DNA of 64,000 bases, taken from positions 55,491 through 119,490 of the forward strand of contig NZ_CANMVP010000014.1 of NCBI RefSeq assembly GCF_947501385.1. The letters are read 5' to 3'. Below the pieces are notes generated by a model, which was not told the origin of the DNA, searched no databases, and worked only from the letters and a program-made list of their open reading frames with translations. Made by a program: the position numbers and the translations under genes. The stretch is from an uncultured Polaribacter sp. Lineage in GTDB: Bacteria > Bacteroidota > Bacteroidia > Flavobacteriales > Flavobacteriaceae. Shown here in pieces: positions 32,228 to 41,060 of the stretch (the stretch's first letter is position 1; each line of letters opens with the position of its first letter).

Positions 32228-33061
32228 ATGAAAGCAAATAAAAACTCGTCGCGAGGACGACAAGAAGGTAAAAAAAGTACTCCTCTCAATAGAAAATCTC
32301 CAAAAAAAGAATTCAAAAAAATCAAAGAAGCTCCAAAATCTGATGAATCTTCAGGGATTCGTTTAAACAAATACATTGCCAATTCAGGCGTTTGCTCAAG
32401 GAGAGAAGCAGATACCTATATAGAACATGGTAGTGTAGAGGTAAATGGAAAATTAGTTACAGAAATGGGCTACAAAGTTCAGCCAAATGATACTGTAAAA
32501 TTCGATGGAACTTCAATTACACCAGAACAAAAAAAATACGTTTTATTAAACAAGCCTAAAAATTACATCACTACGATGGATGATGATCGTGGTAGAAAGA
32601 CGGTTATGGAATTAATTGCTAACGCTTCAAAGGAAAGAATTTATCCTGTAGGTCGTTTAGATAGAAACACAACCGGTTTGTTATTATTTACAAACGATGG
32701 CGATTTGGCTAAAAAACTAACACATCCAAAACATAATGTACGTAAATTATACCACGCTTCTTTAGATAAAAAACTAGATTTAAGAGATTTAGAAAAGTTA
32801 CGTGGAGAAGTAATTATTGAAGGTAGAAAAGTGTTTATCGATGCTGTTTCTTATGTAGATGGACAACCAAAATCTGAAATTGGTATTGAAATCCACTCAG
32901 GAAGAAATAGAATTGTACGTAAGATCTTTGAACATCTAGGATACAAGGTGAATAAATTAGATCGAGTAATTTTCGCTGAATTAACAAAAAAGAATCTTCC
33001 AAGAGGAAGATGGAGAGAATTGACAAATTTAGAAGTTACAAATCTTCAAATGATGAAATAA
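32228..33061 (+). CDS. RluB/RsuA-family rRNA pseudouridine synthase
   Basis: The 277-residue protein has a basic N-terminal extension of about 38 residues, then an S4 RNA-binding domain (about 40-100: IRLNKYIANSGVCSRREADTYI, GSVEVNGKLVTEMGYKV). The RsuA-type catalytic domain includes LNKPKNYITTMDDDRGRKTV and YPVGRLDRNTTGLLLFTNDGDL, with catalytic Asp in GRLDRNTTG. It ends with HSGRNRIVRKIFEHLGY. RluB modifies 23S rRNA and RsuA 16S rRNA; the family cannot be split further with confidence here, though the length favours the RluB-like group. Confidence 0.92.
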   Translation: MKANKNSSRGRQEGKKSTPLNRKSPKKEFKKIKEAPKSDESSGIRLNKYIANSGVCSRREADTYIEHGSVEVNGKLVTEMGYKVQPNDTVKFDGTSITPEQKKYVLLNKPKNYITTMDDDRGRKTVMELIANASKERIYPVGRLDRNTTGLLLFTNDGDLAKKLTHPKHNVRKLYHASLDKKLDLRDLEKLRGEVIIEGRKVFIDAVSYVDGQPKSEIGIEIHSGRNRIVRKIFEHLGYKVNKLDRVIFAELTKKNLPRGRWRELTNLEVTNLQMMK

Positions 33062-33127
33062 TTTTTGTCATTCAGAAGGAGGAACGACTGAAGAATCTTT
33101 AGCTCTATTACTTTAAAATTTTAATGA

Positions 33128-33401
33128 ATGTCCCATTGAGCGTACCGAGAAAAAAAAATTATCTTCCGAAGCTTCGGAACGATTGGAATGACATAAGATA
33201 AATGATTATAAGCATGTCTGTTCGAGCATTGTCAAAATCAAAATGTATTTTGATTGAAGGTAGCTTGCGAAGCAAATCGAGAACTATTAATTCGCTTAAA
33301 ATCAATAAATTAAATAAACACGTCAATGGTGGCGTTCCGAAGCTTCGGAAGAGAATTATTCAAAGCTAGTAAAAACATTTCGACTGCGCTCAATAGGACA
33401 T
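33128..33401. repeat. Nested inverted-repeat element containing TTCCGAAGCTTCGGAA copies 3 and 4
   Basis: This 274-bp element sits in the 363-bp gene-free gap between the rluB-like gene and hutG. The outer arms ATGTCCCATTGAGCG (33128-33142) and CGCTCAATAGGACAT (33387-33401) match at 14 of 15 pairs. The inner arms, 33162-33181 and 33333-33352, are perfect 20-bp reverse complements, and each contains the palindrome TTCCGAAGCTTCGGAA. The centre has a short AAAATC...GATT hairpin near 33234-33256. The gap also begins with a TCATTCAGAAGGAGGAACGA stretch at 33068. It looks like a non-autonomous or folded repeat element, with no coding capacity. Confidence 0.65.
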
Positions 33402-33424
33402 TTATCTACGTTTTCTTTAAATTT

Positions 33425-34390
33425 TTATGCGCTTAAAACTATAAAATCTACCAATCTTGCGGCCAAATTCGCAGTGATATGATCCACATCAAAATCTGGA
33501 TTCAGTTCTGCAATATCACAAGAAATTACTTTTTTACTTTCGAATAAAAAAGCCAACACTTTATATACAAAATTAGGATTGAAACCAAGTGGAGAAGGAG
33601 CACTCACTCCTGGTGCATAAGCCGATGAAAACCCATCTAAATCTATGGTAATGTATAGATAGTCTACTTTATCTATAAACGAATTTAACTTGCTTTTTAA
33701 GGATGCATCAAATGTTTCACATTCAAAATTAGAAACATAGGAAACTTTATTTTTTGCTGCGATGTCAAATAATTCTTTGGTGTTTGATTGTTGTTGAATT
33801 CCGATAGCAAAATAAGAAGCAGTATTATTTTCTTTTAAAATTTGATTGAACGGAGTTCCTGAATTTGGCTGTGTTTCAATAGTTCTTAAATCGAAATGTG
33901 CATCAAAATTTAGGATTCCTATTTTGTTATTTGATGTGTTTTTTAGAGCCTTTTTTATGCCATTAAAATTAGCATAGGCAATATCGTGTCCGCCGCCAAT
34001 TGCAATCGGTAAAATATGGTTGTTAATTAATTTAGCAATCGTTTTAGAAAGTGCTTTTTGGCAATCTTCCATATTGCTGTCAATACAAATGACATCACCA
34101 AAATCTGTAATTTTTTTATCATGGAAGTGAATAGGGAGTTTACTTAGTTTATTTCGAACACTTTTTGGGCCTTTTCTAGCGCCAATTCTACCTTGGTTTC
34201 TATGCACACCTTCATCACAAACATATCCGATCAAACCAATATCTGTGGAGTTTTTAGTCTCTAAATCTTCAATGCTTAAAGCTTGAATTTCTTGATGCCA
34301 ATATTGATTTTTAAGCTTAGCACTTCTTCCAGACCAATTATTTTGATTTCCAGGAGTATAATCGACATTTAAATTTTTAAAAAAACTCAT
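33425..34390 (-). CDS. hutG: Formimidoylglutamase
   Basis: HutG hydrolyses N-formimidoyl-glutamate to glutamate and formamide, the last step of the hut pathway here. The 321-residue protein is of the ureohydrolase (arginase) fold. Its manganese motifs are GGGHDIAYANFNG near 152, NFDAHFDLR near 184 and TIDLDGFSSAYAPGVSAPSP near 250, and SCDIAELNPDFD precedes the end. It is the last gene of hutHUIG, starting 2 bp after hutI. No clear terminator follows; the repeat-rich gap lies downstream. Confidence 0.94.
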   Translation of the reverse strand: MSFFKNLNVDYTPGNQNNWSGRSAKLKNQYWHQEIQALSIEDLETKNSTDIGLIGYVCDEGVHRNQGRIGARKGPKSVRNKLSKLPIHFHDKKITDFGDVICIDSNMEDCQKALSKTIAKLINNHILPIAIGGGHDIAYANFNGIKKALKNTSNNKIGILNFDAHFDLRTIETQPNSGTPFNQILKENNTASYFAIGIQQQSNTKELFDIAAKNKVSYVSNFECETFDASLKSKLNSFIDKVDYLYITIDLDGFSSAYAPGVSAPSPLGFNPNFVYKVLAFLFESKKVISCDIAELNPDFDVDHITANLAARLVDFIVLSA

Positions 34391-34392
34391 TT

Positions 34393-35634
34393 TTATGATT
34401 TTAAAATTTCTTTGCCTTTTAAAAATACTTTTTCAATGACATGGTTTCCAAAAGAATACGGAATAAAATGGTAAGAATTTATTTTTTTTGTAAGAATTAA
34501 GTTAGCCAATTTTCCTTTGGTGATAGCACCTACTTTGTCTTGTAAATTCATTGCGTAAGCGCCGTTAATAGTTGCTGCGTTTATGGCTTCTTCTGGTGTC
34601 ATTTTCATTTTAATACAAGCTGTAGCAACAACAAAATTCATGTTTCCAGAAGGAGAAGAACCAGGATTGTAATCTGTTGCTAAAGCCAACGGCAAGCCTT
34701 CGTCTATCATTTTTCTTGCAGGCGTATAGGGAATACTTAAAAAATAGGAGCAAGCTGGTAAGGCAACAGGCATTGTTTTGGTGTTTTTTAACGCTTCAAG
34801 ATCTTCATTCCTCATTACTTCTAAATGATCTACAGACAAGACGTTGTGTTCAACACCAGTTTGAACGCCTCCAATGGCAGTAAACTGGTTCACATGAATT
34901 TTACCCACCAAACCATATTTTTTTCCAGCTTTTAAAATTTGCTGGGTGTCTTCAACTGAGAAATAACCAGTTTCACAGAAAATATCTATAAAATCTGCTA
35001 AGTTTTCTTTTGCTATTTCTGGAAGAATCTCATCAATCAACATTTTTAAATACCCGGTTTTATTGTTTTTATATGCAGCAGGTAGCGCATGCGCCCCTAA
35101 GAAAGTAGCTTTTATTTCTATTGGATAATTTTCTTTCAGTTTTTTAATAACGCGAAGCATCTTTAATTCTGACGCTACAGTTAAACCATAACCCGATTTT
35201 ATTTCTACCGCACCAGTTCCTAGCAGCATAATTTCCTCTAAACGAATTTTACTTTGTTTGTATAAATCTGCTTCTGAAGTTTCCTGTAATTTTTTTGCTG
35301 AGTTTAAAATACCGCCTCCATTTTTTGCAATTTCTTCGTAAGAAAGTCCGTTAATGCGAGCTACAAATTCATCTTCTCTATTGCCAGCAAAAACCAAATG
35401 TGTATGAGAATCGCACCAAGAAGGCAACATCATTTTTCCTTTTGCATCAATAATTTTTACATCTATTTTAGGGCAGTTTTCCATAACTCCAAAATCAGAA
35501 ATGAATCCATTTTCAACCAATAAAAAGGCATTTTTAATCGTTGGTAAAATACTCATTTCTTTTCCTGAAAGAAAATCAATAGCTTCTTCTCTAACCTGAA
35601 TTAATTCTTTGATATTTTTAAAAAGGACGTTCAT
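34393..35634 (-). CDS. hutI: Imidazolonepropionase
   Basis: HutI opens the imidazolone ring to N-formimidoyl-glutamate. The 413-residue amidohydrolase has its metal site in WCDSHTHLVFAGNREDEF (HTH near 79), and EIKSGYGLTVASELKMLRVI, FLGAHALP, HVNQFTAIGG and ALATDYNPGSSPSGNM are the expected blocks. The start overlaps the hutU stop by one base (TAATG), typical translational coupling. Confidence 0.96.
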   Translation of the reverse strand: MNVLFKNIKELIQVREEAIDFLSGKEMSILPTIKNAFLLVENGFISDFGVMENCPKIDVKIIDAKGKMMLPSWCDSHTHLVFAGNREDEFVARINGLSYEEIAKNGGGILNSAKKLQETSEADLYKQSKIRLEEIMLLGTGAVEIKSGYGLTVASELKMLRVIKKLKENYPIEIKATFLGAHALPAAYKNNKTGYLKMLIDEILPEIAKENLADFIDIFCETGYFSVEDTQQILKAGKKYGLVGKIHVNQFTAIGGVQTGVEHNVLSVDHLEVMRNEDLEALKNTKTMPVALPACSYFLSIPYTPARKMIDEGLPLALATDYNPGSSPSGNMNFVVATACIKMKMTPEEAINAATINGAYAMNLQDKVGAITKGKLANLILTKKINSYHFIPYSFGNHVIEKVFLKGKEILKS

Positions 35635-37631
35635 TAGAATAATTCTTTTAATAAGTTTTCTTCTACTAAGTTAGGTAAAGTAATTTTTAAGTTTGGGGTT
35701 CTTTCCATTTCTCTTTTAATAGCAAAAATCGCTTCATCATTTCTAGCCCAACTTCTTCTAGCAATTCCGTTATTTACGTCATAAAAAAGCATGTTTTTTA
35801 ATTTTTCTTCGGCTTCTTTCGTTCCATCTAACAACATTCCGAAACCACCATTCATTACTTCTCCCCAGCCAACACCGCCACCATTATGAATAGAAACCCA
35901 AGTTGCGCCTCTAAAACTGTCTCCAATAACATTGTGAATTGCCATGTCTGCCGTAAATTTACTTCCGTCGTAAATATTAGAAGTTTCTCTAAACGGAGAA
36001 TCTGTTCCGCTCACATCATGATGATCTCTTCCTAAAATTACAGCACCAATTTTACCTTCGGCAATGGCATTGTTAAACGCTTTTGCAATTTCTATTCTGC
36101 CTTCAGCATCTGCATATAAAATTCTGGCTTTAGAACCTACCACCATTTTATTTGCTTTCGCATTTTGTATCCAAGTGATGTTGTCTTGCATTTGGAGCTG
36201 AATTTCTTTTGGAGATTTTTTCATGATTTTCTCTAAAACGCTTGCTGCAATTTCATCAGTTGTATCTAAATCTGCTGTTTTTCCTGAAGCACAAACCCAT
36301 CTAAAAGGACCAAAACCATAATCGAAACACATGGGACCTAAAATATCTTGAACATAAGAAGGGTATTTAAAATCGATTTTATTTTTTGCCATTACGTCTG
36401 CGCCCGCTCTGGATGCTTCTAATAAAAAAGCGTTCCCATAATCAAAAAAGTACGTTCCTTTTTTTGTATGATTGTTGATGGATTTTGCATGTCTTCGCAA
36501 AGATTTTTGTACTTTTTCTTTAAAAAGTTTAGGATTTTCTTTGATAAGGATGTTTGATTCTTCATACGATAAATCTGCAGGATAATAACCACCTGACCAA
36601 GGAATATGAAGTGATGTTTGATCTGAACCAATATGAATAAAGATATTTTCTCTGTCAAAACACTCCCAAACATCAATAATATTTCCAATAAAAGCAATAG
36701 AAACAACCTCTTTATTTTTTTGAGCTTGTAAGGTTCTTTCTACTAAAATATCAAGATCATCAATTAAAACATCTACCCAACCTTGTTCGTGTCTTTTTGT
36801 GGCAGCTTTTGGGTTTACTTCTGCACAAATTGTAATACAGCCAGCAATATTTCCTGCTTTTGGTTGTGCACCACTCATGCCTCCTAAACCTGCTGTTAGA
36901 AATATCTTTCCACTTGGATTTTCCTCTTTTTTTAAAATTTTCCGAAAGGCATTCATCACCGTGATAGTGGTTCCATGTACAATGCCTTGTGGGCCAATAT
37001 ACATAAAAGAACCCGCAGTCATTTGCCCGTATTGTGTAACACCTAGTGCATTGAATTTCTCCCAATCGTTTGATTTCGAATAATTCGGAATCATCATTCC
37101 GTTGGTAACCACAACTCTTGGTGCATTTTTAGAGGAAGGAAATAAGCCCATCGGATGACCAGAATACAAATGCAATGTTTGTGCTTCTGTCATGATTGCT
37201 AAGTACTGCATTACCAAAAGATATTGCGCCCAATTTTGAAAAACGGCGCCATTTCCACCATAGGTTATCAATTCTTCTGGATGCTGCGCCACTTCGGGAT
37301 TCAAGTTATTATGAATCATTAACATAATTGCGGCCGCTTGTTGTGTTTTTGCAGGATATTCTGAAATGTCTCGTGCAAATATTTTATAATCTGGTTTAAA
37401 TCTATACATATAAATTCTACCATATTCTTTTAATTCTTCAGCAAATTCCAATGCTAATTCTTGATGCCATTCTTTAGGAAAATAACGCAGCGCATTTTTT
37501 ATAGCGAGTTTTTTTTCTTCAATGGATAAAACATCTTTCCTTTTTGGAGCTCTATTAGCATCTATTAGATACTTTTTTTTAGCGGGTAACTTTTTTGGAA
37601 TTCCTTCTAAAACTTGTTCTTTAAATGTCAT
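35634..37631 (-). CDS. hutU: Urocanate hydratase
   Basis: HutU adds water to urocanate, using tightly bound NAD+ as electrophile. At 665 residues it is longer than the roughly 555-residue proteobacterial enzyme, a form that I believe is common in Bacteroidota. ITYGGNGAVFQNWAQYLLVM, YIGPQGIVHGTTITV and TAGLGGMSGAQPKAG (NAD-binding Gly-rich), IDVWECF, YGNAFLLEASRAGADV, and GPFRWVCASGK mark the family. It lies 7 bp after hutH. Confidence 0.96.
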   Translation of the reverse strand: MTFKEQVLEGIPKKLPAKKKYLIDANRAPKRKDVLSIEEKKLAIKNALRYFPKEWHQELALEFAEELKEYGRIYMYRFKPDYKIFARDISEYPAKTQQAAAIMLMIHNNLNPEVAQHPEELITYGGNGAVFQNWAQYLLVMQYLAIMTEAQTLHLYSGHPMGLFPSSKNAPRVVVTNGMMIPNYSKSNDWEKFNALGVTQYGQMTAGSFMYIGPQGIVHGTTITVMNAFRKILKKEENPSGKIFLTAGLGGMSGAQPKAGNIAGCITICAEVNPKAATKRHEQGWVDVLIDDLDILVERTLQAQKNKEVVSIAFIGNIIDVWECFDRENIFIHIGSDQTSLHIPWSGGYYPADLSYEESNILIKENPKLFKEKVQKSLRRHAKSINNHTKKGTYFFDYGNAFLLEASRAGADVMAKNKIDFKYPSYVQDILGPMCFDYGFGPFRWVCASGKTADLDTTDEIAASVLEKIMKKSPKEIQLQMQDNITWIQNAKANKMVVGSKARILYADAEGRIEIAKAFNNAIAEGKIGAVILGRDHHDVSGTDSPFRETSNIYDGSKFTADMAIHNVIGDSFRGATWVSIHNGGGVGWGEVMNGGFGMLLDGTKEAEEKLKNMLFYDVNNGIARRSWARNDEAIFAIKREMERTPNLKITLPNLVEENLLKELF

Positions 37632-37638
37632 GTTGTTT

Positions 37639-39132
37639 TTATTTTACAAGTATTTTTTTAGTTTTTACCAATTGAATCATGTTGTTGATGTCGTCTTTTA
37701 AAAGTCTGTCTTCTTCTAATTTATCAACTTTTTCTCTAATAATTGAGTGATTTTTTTCAATAATTTTAGAGAATGTATTTGGTCTTCTAAACTCAAGAGC
37801 TTGTGCAGCATACATCAATTCTATGGCTAGTATTTTTTCTAAGTTTTCTAAAATTTGGTTGTATTTTCTTCCAGAAATACTTCCCATAGAAACATGATCT
37901 TCTTGTCCTAAAGAGGTAGGAATACTATCTGCAGAAGGAGGGAAGCACAACGATTTATTTTCGGTAACCAAAGCAGCGGTTGTGTATTGAGGAATCATAA
38001 AACCAGAATTCAATCCACCACTTTTAGTTAATAATCTTGGCAAGCCATATTTTCCTTCTATCAATAAATAACAGCGTCTGTCTGCAATATTTCCTAATTC
38101 AGATACCGCAATAGAACAGTAATCTAAAGCCATGGCTAAAGGTTGTCCGTGAAAATTTCCGCCAGAAATGGCTTCGGTTTCACTTAAAACAATAGGATTG
38201 TCTGTCACCGAATTCATTTCTATTTCTGCCAATTCTAATAAATGATAATAGGCATTTCTAGAGGCACCATGAACCTGAGGAATACAGCGCATCGAATAAG
38301 GGTCTTGAACACGTTCGCAATTTTCATGCGAAGTAATATTTTGAGAATCTTTAAATAAGTTTCGCATTCTTTTTGCAACAGCTAAACTTCCTTTAAAAGG
38401 TCTTATTTTATGTAATTCTTCTTTAAATGGGGAAGCACTTCCTTTATAGCCTTCTATGCTCATGGCCCCACAAACATCAGCTAAATCTAACAAATACTCC
38501 ATTTTTAAGAGTCCTGTTATGGTATGTGCTAATATAAATTGTGTGCCGTTTATTAAACCCAAGCCTTCTTTTGCATGCAATTCTAAGGGTTCTAAATTAT
38601 GACTTTCTAGAACTTTCTTAGCAGGAATAATTTTACCATCCATCCAGAAATCTCCTGCACCAATGATTGGTAAAAATAGGTGTGAAAGTGGGGCTAAATC
38701 TCCTGATGCACCAACAGAGCCTTGTTTTGGAACGGTTGGTAATAAATCGTTTTCAATAAAATAAATAATGCGCTCAATCAGTTCTAGGCGAACTCCAGAA
38801 TACCCTTGACACAGTGCATGCACTTTACAAATCATCATAATTTTAGACAAGTTTTTGTCTATATTTTCACCAACACCAACGGCATGTGTAATCAATAGGT
38901 TTTTTTGAAGTTGATTGGTTTCTTCTCGAGAAATTTGAACGTCACATAAAGGACCAAATCCAGTATTTATACCATAAATAGGAGTATTGTTTTTGGTGAT
39001 GGTTTCTACTTTTTTTCTGCAAGAAATAATCTTTTTTTCAGCTTCAGCATCAATAACTGCTTTTAAAGTGCCGTTTGCGATTTTTTCTACTTTATGAAGT
39101 GTAAGTTGATCAATTCCGTATTTAAATACCAT
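37639..39132 (-). CDS. hutH: Histidine ammonia-lyase
   Basis: HutH removes ammonia from histidine to give urocanate. The 497-residue protein has the Ala142-Ser143-Gly144 triad in GSVGASGDLAPLSHL, which cyclises to the MIO cofactor. Tyr53 lies in PIYGINTGFGPL, and QDPYSMRCIPQVHG is a further block. First gene of the operon; the promoter faces the LysR gene, and a -7 element (TAACTTTG, minus) lies 23 bases before the ATG. Confidence 0.97.
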   Translation of the reverse strand: MVFKYGIDQLTLHKVEKIANGTLKAVIDAEAEKKIISCRKKVETITKNNTPIYGINTGFGPLCDVQISREETNQLQKNLLITHAVGVGENIDKNLSKIMMICKVHALCQGYSGVRLELIERIIYFIENDLLPTVPKQGSVGASGDLAPLSHLFLPIIGAGDFWMDGKIIPAKKVLESHNLEPLELHAKEGLGLINGTQFILAHTITGLLKMEYLLDLADVCGAMSIEGYKGSASPFKEELHKIRPFKGSLAVAKRMRNLFKDSQNITSHENCERVQDPYSMRCIPQVHGASRNAYYHLLELAEIEMNSVTDNPIVLSETEAISGGNFHGQPLAMALDYCSIAVSELGNIADRRCYLLIEGKYGLPRLLTKSGGLNSGFMIPQYTTAALVTENKSLCFPPSADSIPTSLGQEDHVSMGSISGRKYNQILENLEKILAIELMYAAQALEFRRPNTFSKIIEKNHSIIREKVDKLEEDRLLKDDINNMIQLVKTKKILVK

Positions 39133-39155
39133 TGTTTTTGTTGATTGTGTTTTAA

Positions 39156-39163
39156 CAAAGTTA
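39156..39163 (-). promoter_or_regulatory. Candidate -7 element of the hut operon
   Basis: The minus strand reads TAACTTTG, 23 bases before the hutH ATG. It is back to back with the LysR-gene element at 39168-39175, only four bases apart. Confidence 0.5.
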
Positions 39164-39167
39164 TCAT

Positions 39168-39175
39168 TACTTTTG
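39168..39175 (+). promoter_or_regulatory. Candidate -7 element of the LysR-type regulator gene
   Basis: TACTTTTG lies 38 bases before the ATG at 39214. Because it adjoins the hut -7 element, the two promoters overlap and a regulator bound here could affect both. Confidence 0.5.
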
Positions 39176-39213
39176 ATGCTTATTAAGATTGTTTAATATA
39201 TTAATTAATAACT

Positions 39214-40092
39214 ATGAAGTATCAAATAGAGTTAAGACACCTTCGTTATTTTTTAGCAGTTTCAGAAGAATTGCATTTTAGAAAAGCTGCTGAAAAACTA
39301 TTTATTTCTCAACCAGGACTGAGTAGGCAAATTAAATTCTTAGAAAAAGAATTGGGTGTAATTTTGTTTGAAAGACATACTAGAAAAGTAATTTTAACTG
39401 CTGCAGGAGTTTATTTACAAACTAAATTTTCCAATCAATTAAAAACACTTTCCCACACTTTAGATAATGTAAAATTGATTCATGATGGAAAAAAAGGAGA
39501 ATTAAAAATAGGGTATGTGGGGTCTGCCATGCAGAACGTTATTCCTAATTTATTAGTGAATTTTGAAAAAAATCATCCTGATATTTTATTTGATTTAAAA
39601 GAAATCGACAATAGAAAACAGTTAGATGATTTGCTTTCTTTTTCTTTAGATATTGGCTTTGTTCGTTTAGAAAGAGTGCCTAGAGCTTTAGAAATTAAAA
39701 CAATTTTAAAAGAATCTTTTTGTTTGGTTTTGCCTAAAAATCACCCTATACATAAAGATAATTTTAAAAGTTTAGCGCAGTTTAAAGAGGAGTCCTTTAT
39801 ACTTTTTGATTCAAAATACAGTGCGTCTTATTACGAAAAAGTAATGCAAATTTTTGATGATTGTGGTTTTGCACCTCTAATTTCTCACAATACGATTCAT
39901 TCTAGCTCTATTTTTAAATTGGTAGAAAATAATTTCGGTATTTCTATTGTGCCGAAATCATTAGCTCAAAAAAGAGGGTATAAAATAAAGTTTATTGAAC
40001 TAGATATGATTCCTCAGCAAACAACACTTTCTGTAATTTGGAATAAAAAAAACGGCAACCCTATATTAGATGATGTTTTAGCGCTTCTTTAA
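39214..40092 (+). CDS. LysR-family regulator, probable hut regulator
   Basis: The 292-residue protein has the LysR winged helix (about 4-63: ELRHLRYFLAVSEELHFRKAAEKLF, QPGLSRQIKFLEKELGVILFERHTRKVILT) and a type 2 periplasmic-binding-like effector domain (about 90-292). It is transcribed divergently from hutH with overlapping promoters, the classical arrangement for LysR control of a neighbour. Histidine or urocanate is the likely effector, by inference. In Proteobacteria hut is ruled by GntR-type HutC and in Bacillus by HutP, so this is a different solution. Confidence 0.9.
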   Translation: MKYQIELRHLRYFLAVSEELHFRKAAEKLFISQPGLSRQIKFLEKELGVILFERHTRKVILTAAGVYLQTKFSNQLKTLSHTLDNVKLIHDGKKGELKIGYVGSAMQNVIPNLLVNFEKNHPDILFDLKEIDNRKQLDDLLSFSLDIGFVRLERVPRALEIKTILKESFCLVLPKNHPIHKDNFKSLAQFKEESFILFDSKYSASYYEKVMQIFDDCGFAPLISHNTIHSSSIFKLVENNFGISIVPKSLAQKRGYKIKFIELDMIPQQTTLSVIWNKKNGNPILDDVLALL

Positions 40093-40113
40093 TTGTTGAA
40101 ATACAAGCACAAA

Positions 40114-40140
40114 AAAACCCGAACAAAAAGTTCGGGTTTT
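40114..40140. terminator. Bidirectional terminator between the LysR gene and tRNA-Phe
   Basis: AAAACCCGAAC (40114-40124) pairs perfectly with GTTCGGGTTTT (40130-40140) across AAAAA. T-runs occur on both strands, so it can end the LysR transcript and the leftward tRNA transcript. Confidence 0.85.
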
Positions 40141-40143
40141 AAG

Positions 40144-40216
40144 TGGTACCTCCAGGAATCGAACCAGGGACACAAGGATTTTCAGTCCTTTGCTCTACCA
40201 ACTGAGCTAAGGTACC
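40144..40216 (-). tRNA. tRNA-Phe (GAA)
   Basis: On the minus strand the sequence folds into a complete 73-nt cloverleaf: acceptor GGTACCT with AGGTACC, D arm GCTC-AGTTGGTA-GAGC, anticodon stem AAGGA/TCCTT with loop CTGAAAA (anticodon GAA), and T arm CCTGG-TTCGATT-CCAGG. The discriminator base is A and CCA is not encoded. It stands alone, with a terminator on its 3' side. Confidence 0.97.
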
Positions 40217-40307
40217 ATTGCCTTAGCGGACTTGCCTGTCTGCAAGCAGGTGCAAATATAAAATGTTTTTTTACATCTGCTAAGGAAAATCTAAAAAAAA
40301 TCTGTTG

Positions 40308-40315
40308 TACTTTTG
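40308..40315 (+). promoter_or_regulatory. Candidate -7 element of the coaX operon
   Basis: TACTTTTG lies 21 bases before the coaX ATG at 40337. Confidence 0.5.
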
Positions 40316-40336
40316 ATTTTCATCTAAATTAGTACC

Positions 40337-41059
40337 ATGAATCTAACTGTAGATATTGGAAACACAAGAGTTAAAGCTGCTGTTTTTGAGGAAGATAAAC
40401 TCATTGATTTGTTTGTTTTTGATAAGAAAAAAATAATTTCAGAAATTAAAAAAATTGTAAAAAAAAGAACAATTTCTGCTGCAATTGTATCAAATGTTGC
40501 GACTATTTCAGAAAAAAAAATGGTTCAATTGAATAAAATCATCCATTTTCAAGTGGTTTCTGCAACTTCAAAGGTTCCTTTTATCAATTTATACAAAACT
40601 CCAGAAACCTTAGGTGTTGATAGAATTGCTCTAGTTGCAGCTGCGGTAAAACAATTTCCAAATAAAAACGTTTTGGTCATAGATGCCGGAACTTGTATTA
40701 CTTTTGATTTTGTAAATAGCAAAGCAGAATATTTGGGTGGCGCCATTTCTCCGGGAATACAACTCCGGTATAAAGCTTTAAATATATTTACGGCAAATCT
40801 CCCCCTAATAGCATCTTTAGAATTGAAAAATTTCATAGGAAGAAATACAGAAGAAAGTATTATCTCTGGTGTTTTAAATGGCGTTCAAAAAGAGATTGAG
40901 GGCGTAATAAATGACTATAAAGAAGAATTTTTACATTTAACAGTAGTTTTAACAGGAGGAGACACAAATTTCTTGTCAAAACAATTAAAAAGTAGCATAT
41001 TTGCCAATCAAAATTTTCTCCTTCAAGGATTAAATGAAATATTGAAATATAACGAATAA
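40337..41059 (+). CDS. coaX: Type III pantothenate kinase
   Basis: CoaX phosphorylates pantothenate, the first step of CoA synthesis. The 240-residue ASKHA-fold protein has NLTVDIGNTRVKAAVFEEDKL (phosphate 1, Asp6), TLGVDRIALVAAA, VIDAGTCITFDFV (phosphate 2) and YLGGAISPGIQLRYKAL, with VVLTGGDTNFL near the C-terminus. All family landmarks are present. First gene of a run with 1-20 bp gaps to the outer-membrane protein, TPR protein and lptC. Confidence 0.96.
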   Translation: MNLTVDIGNTRVKAAVFEEDKLIDLFVFDKKKIISEIKKIVKKRTISAAIVSNVATISEKKMVQLNKIIHFQVVSATSKVPFINLYKTPETLGVDRIALVAAAVKQFPNKNVLVIDAGTCITFDFVNSKAEYLGGAISPGIQLRYKALNIFTANLPLIASLELKNFIGRNTEESIISGVLNGVQKEIEGVINDYKEEFLHLTVVLTGGDTNFLSKQLKSSIFANQNFLLQGLNEILKYNE

Positions 41060-41060
41060 A

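Noticed and set aside
40093..40332. Open frame of 79 codons after the LysR gene
   Set aside because: It runs through the terminator and the antisense of tRNA-Phe, so it is not a gene.
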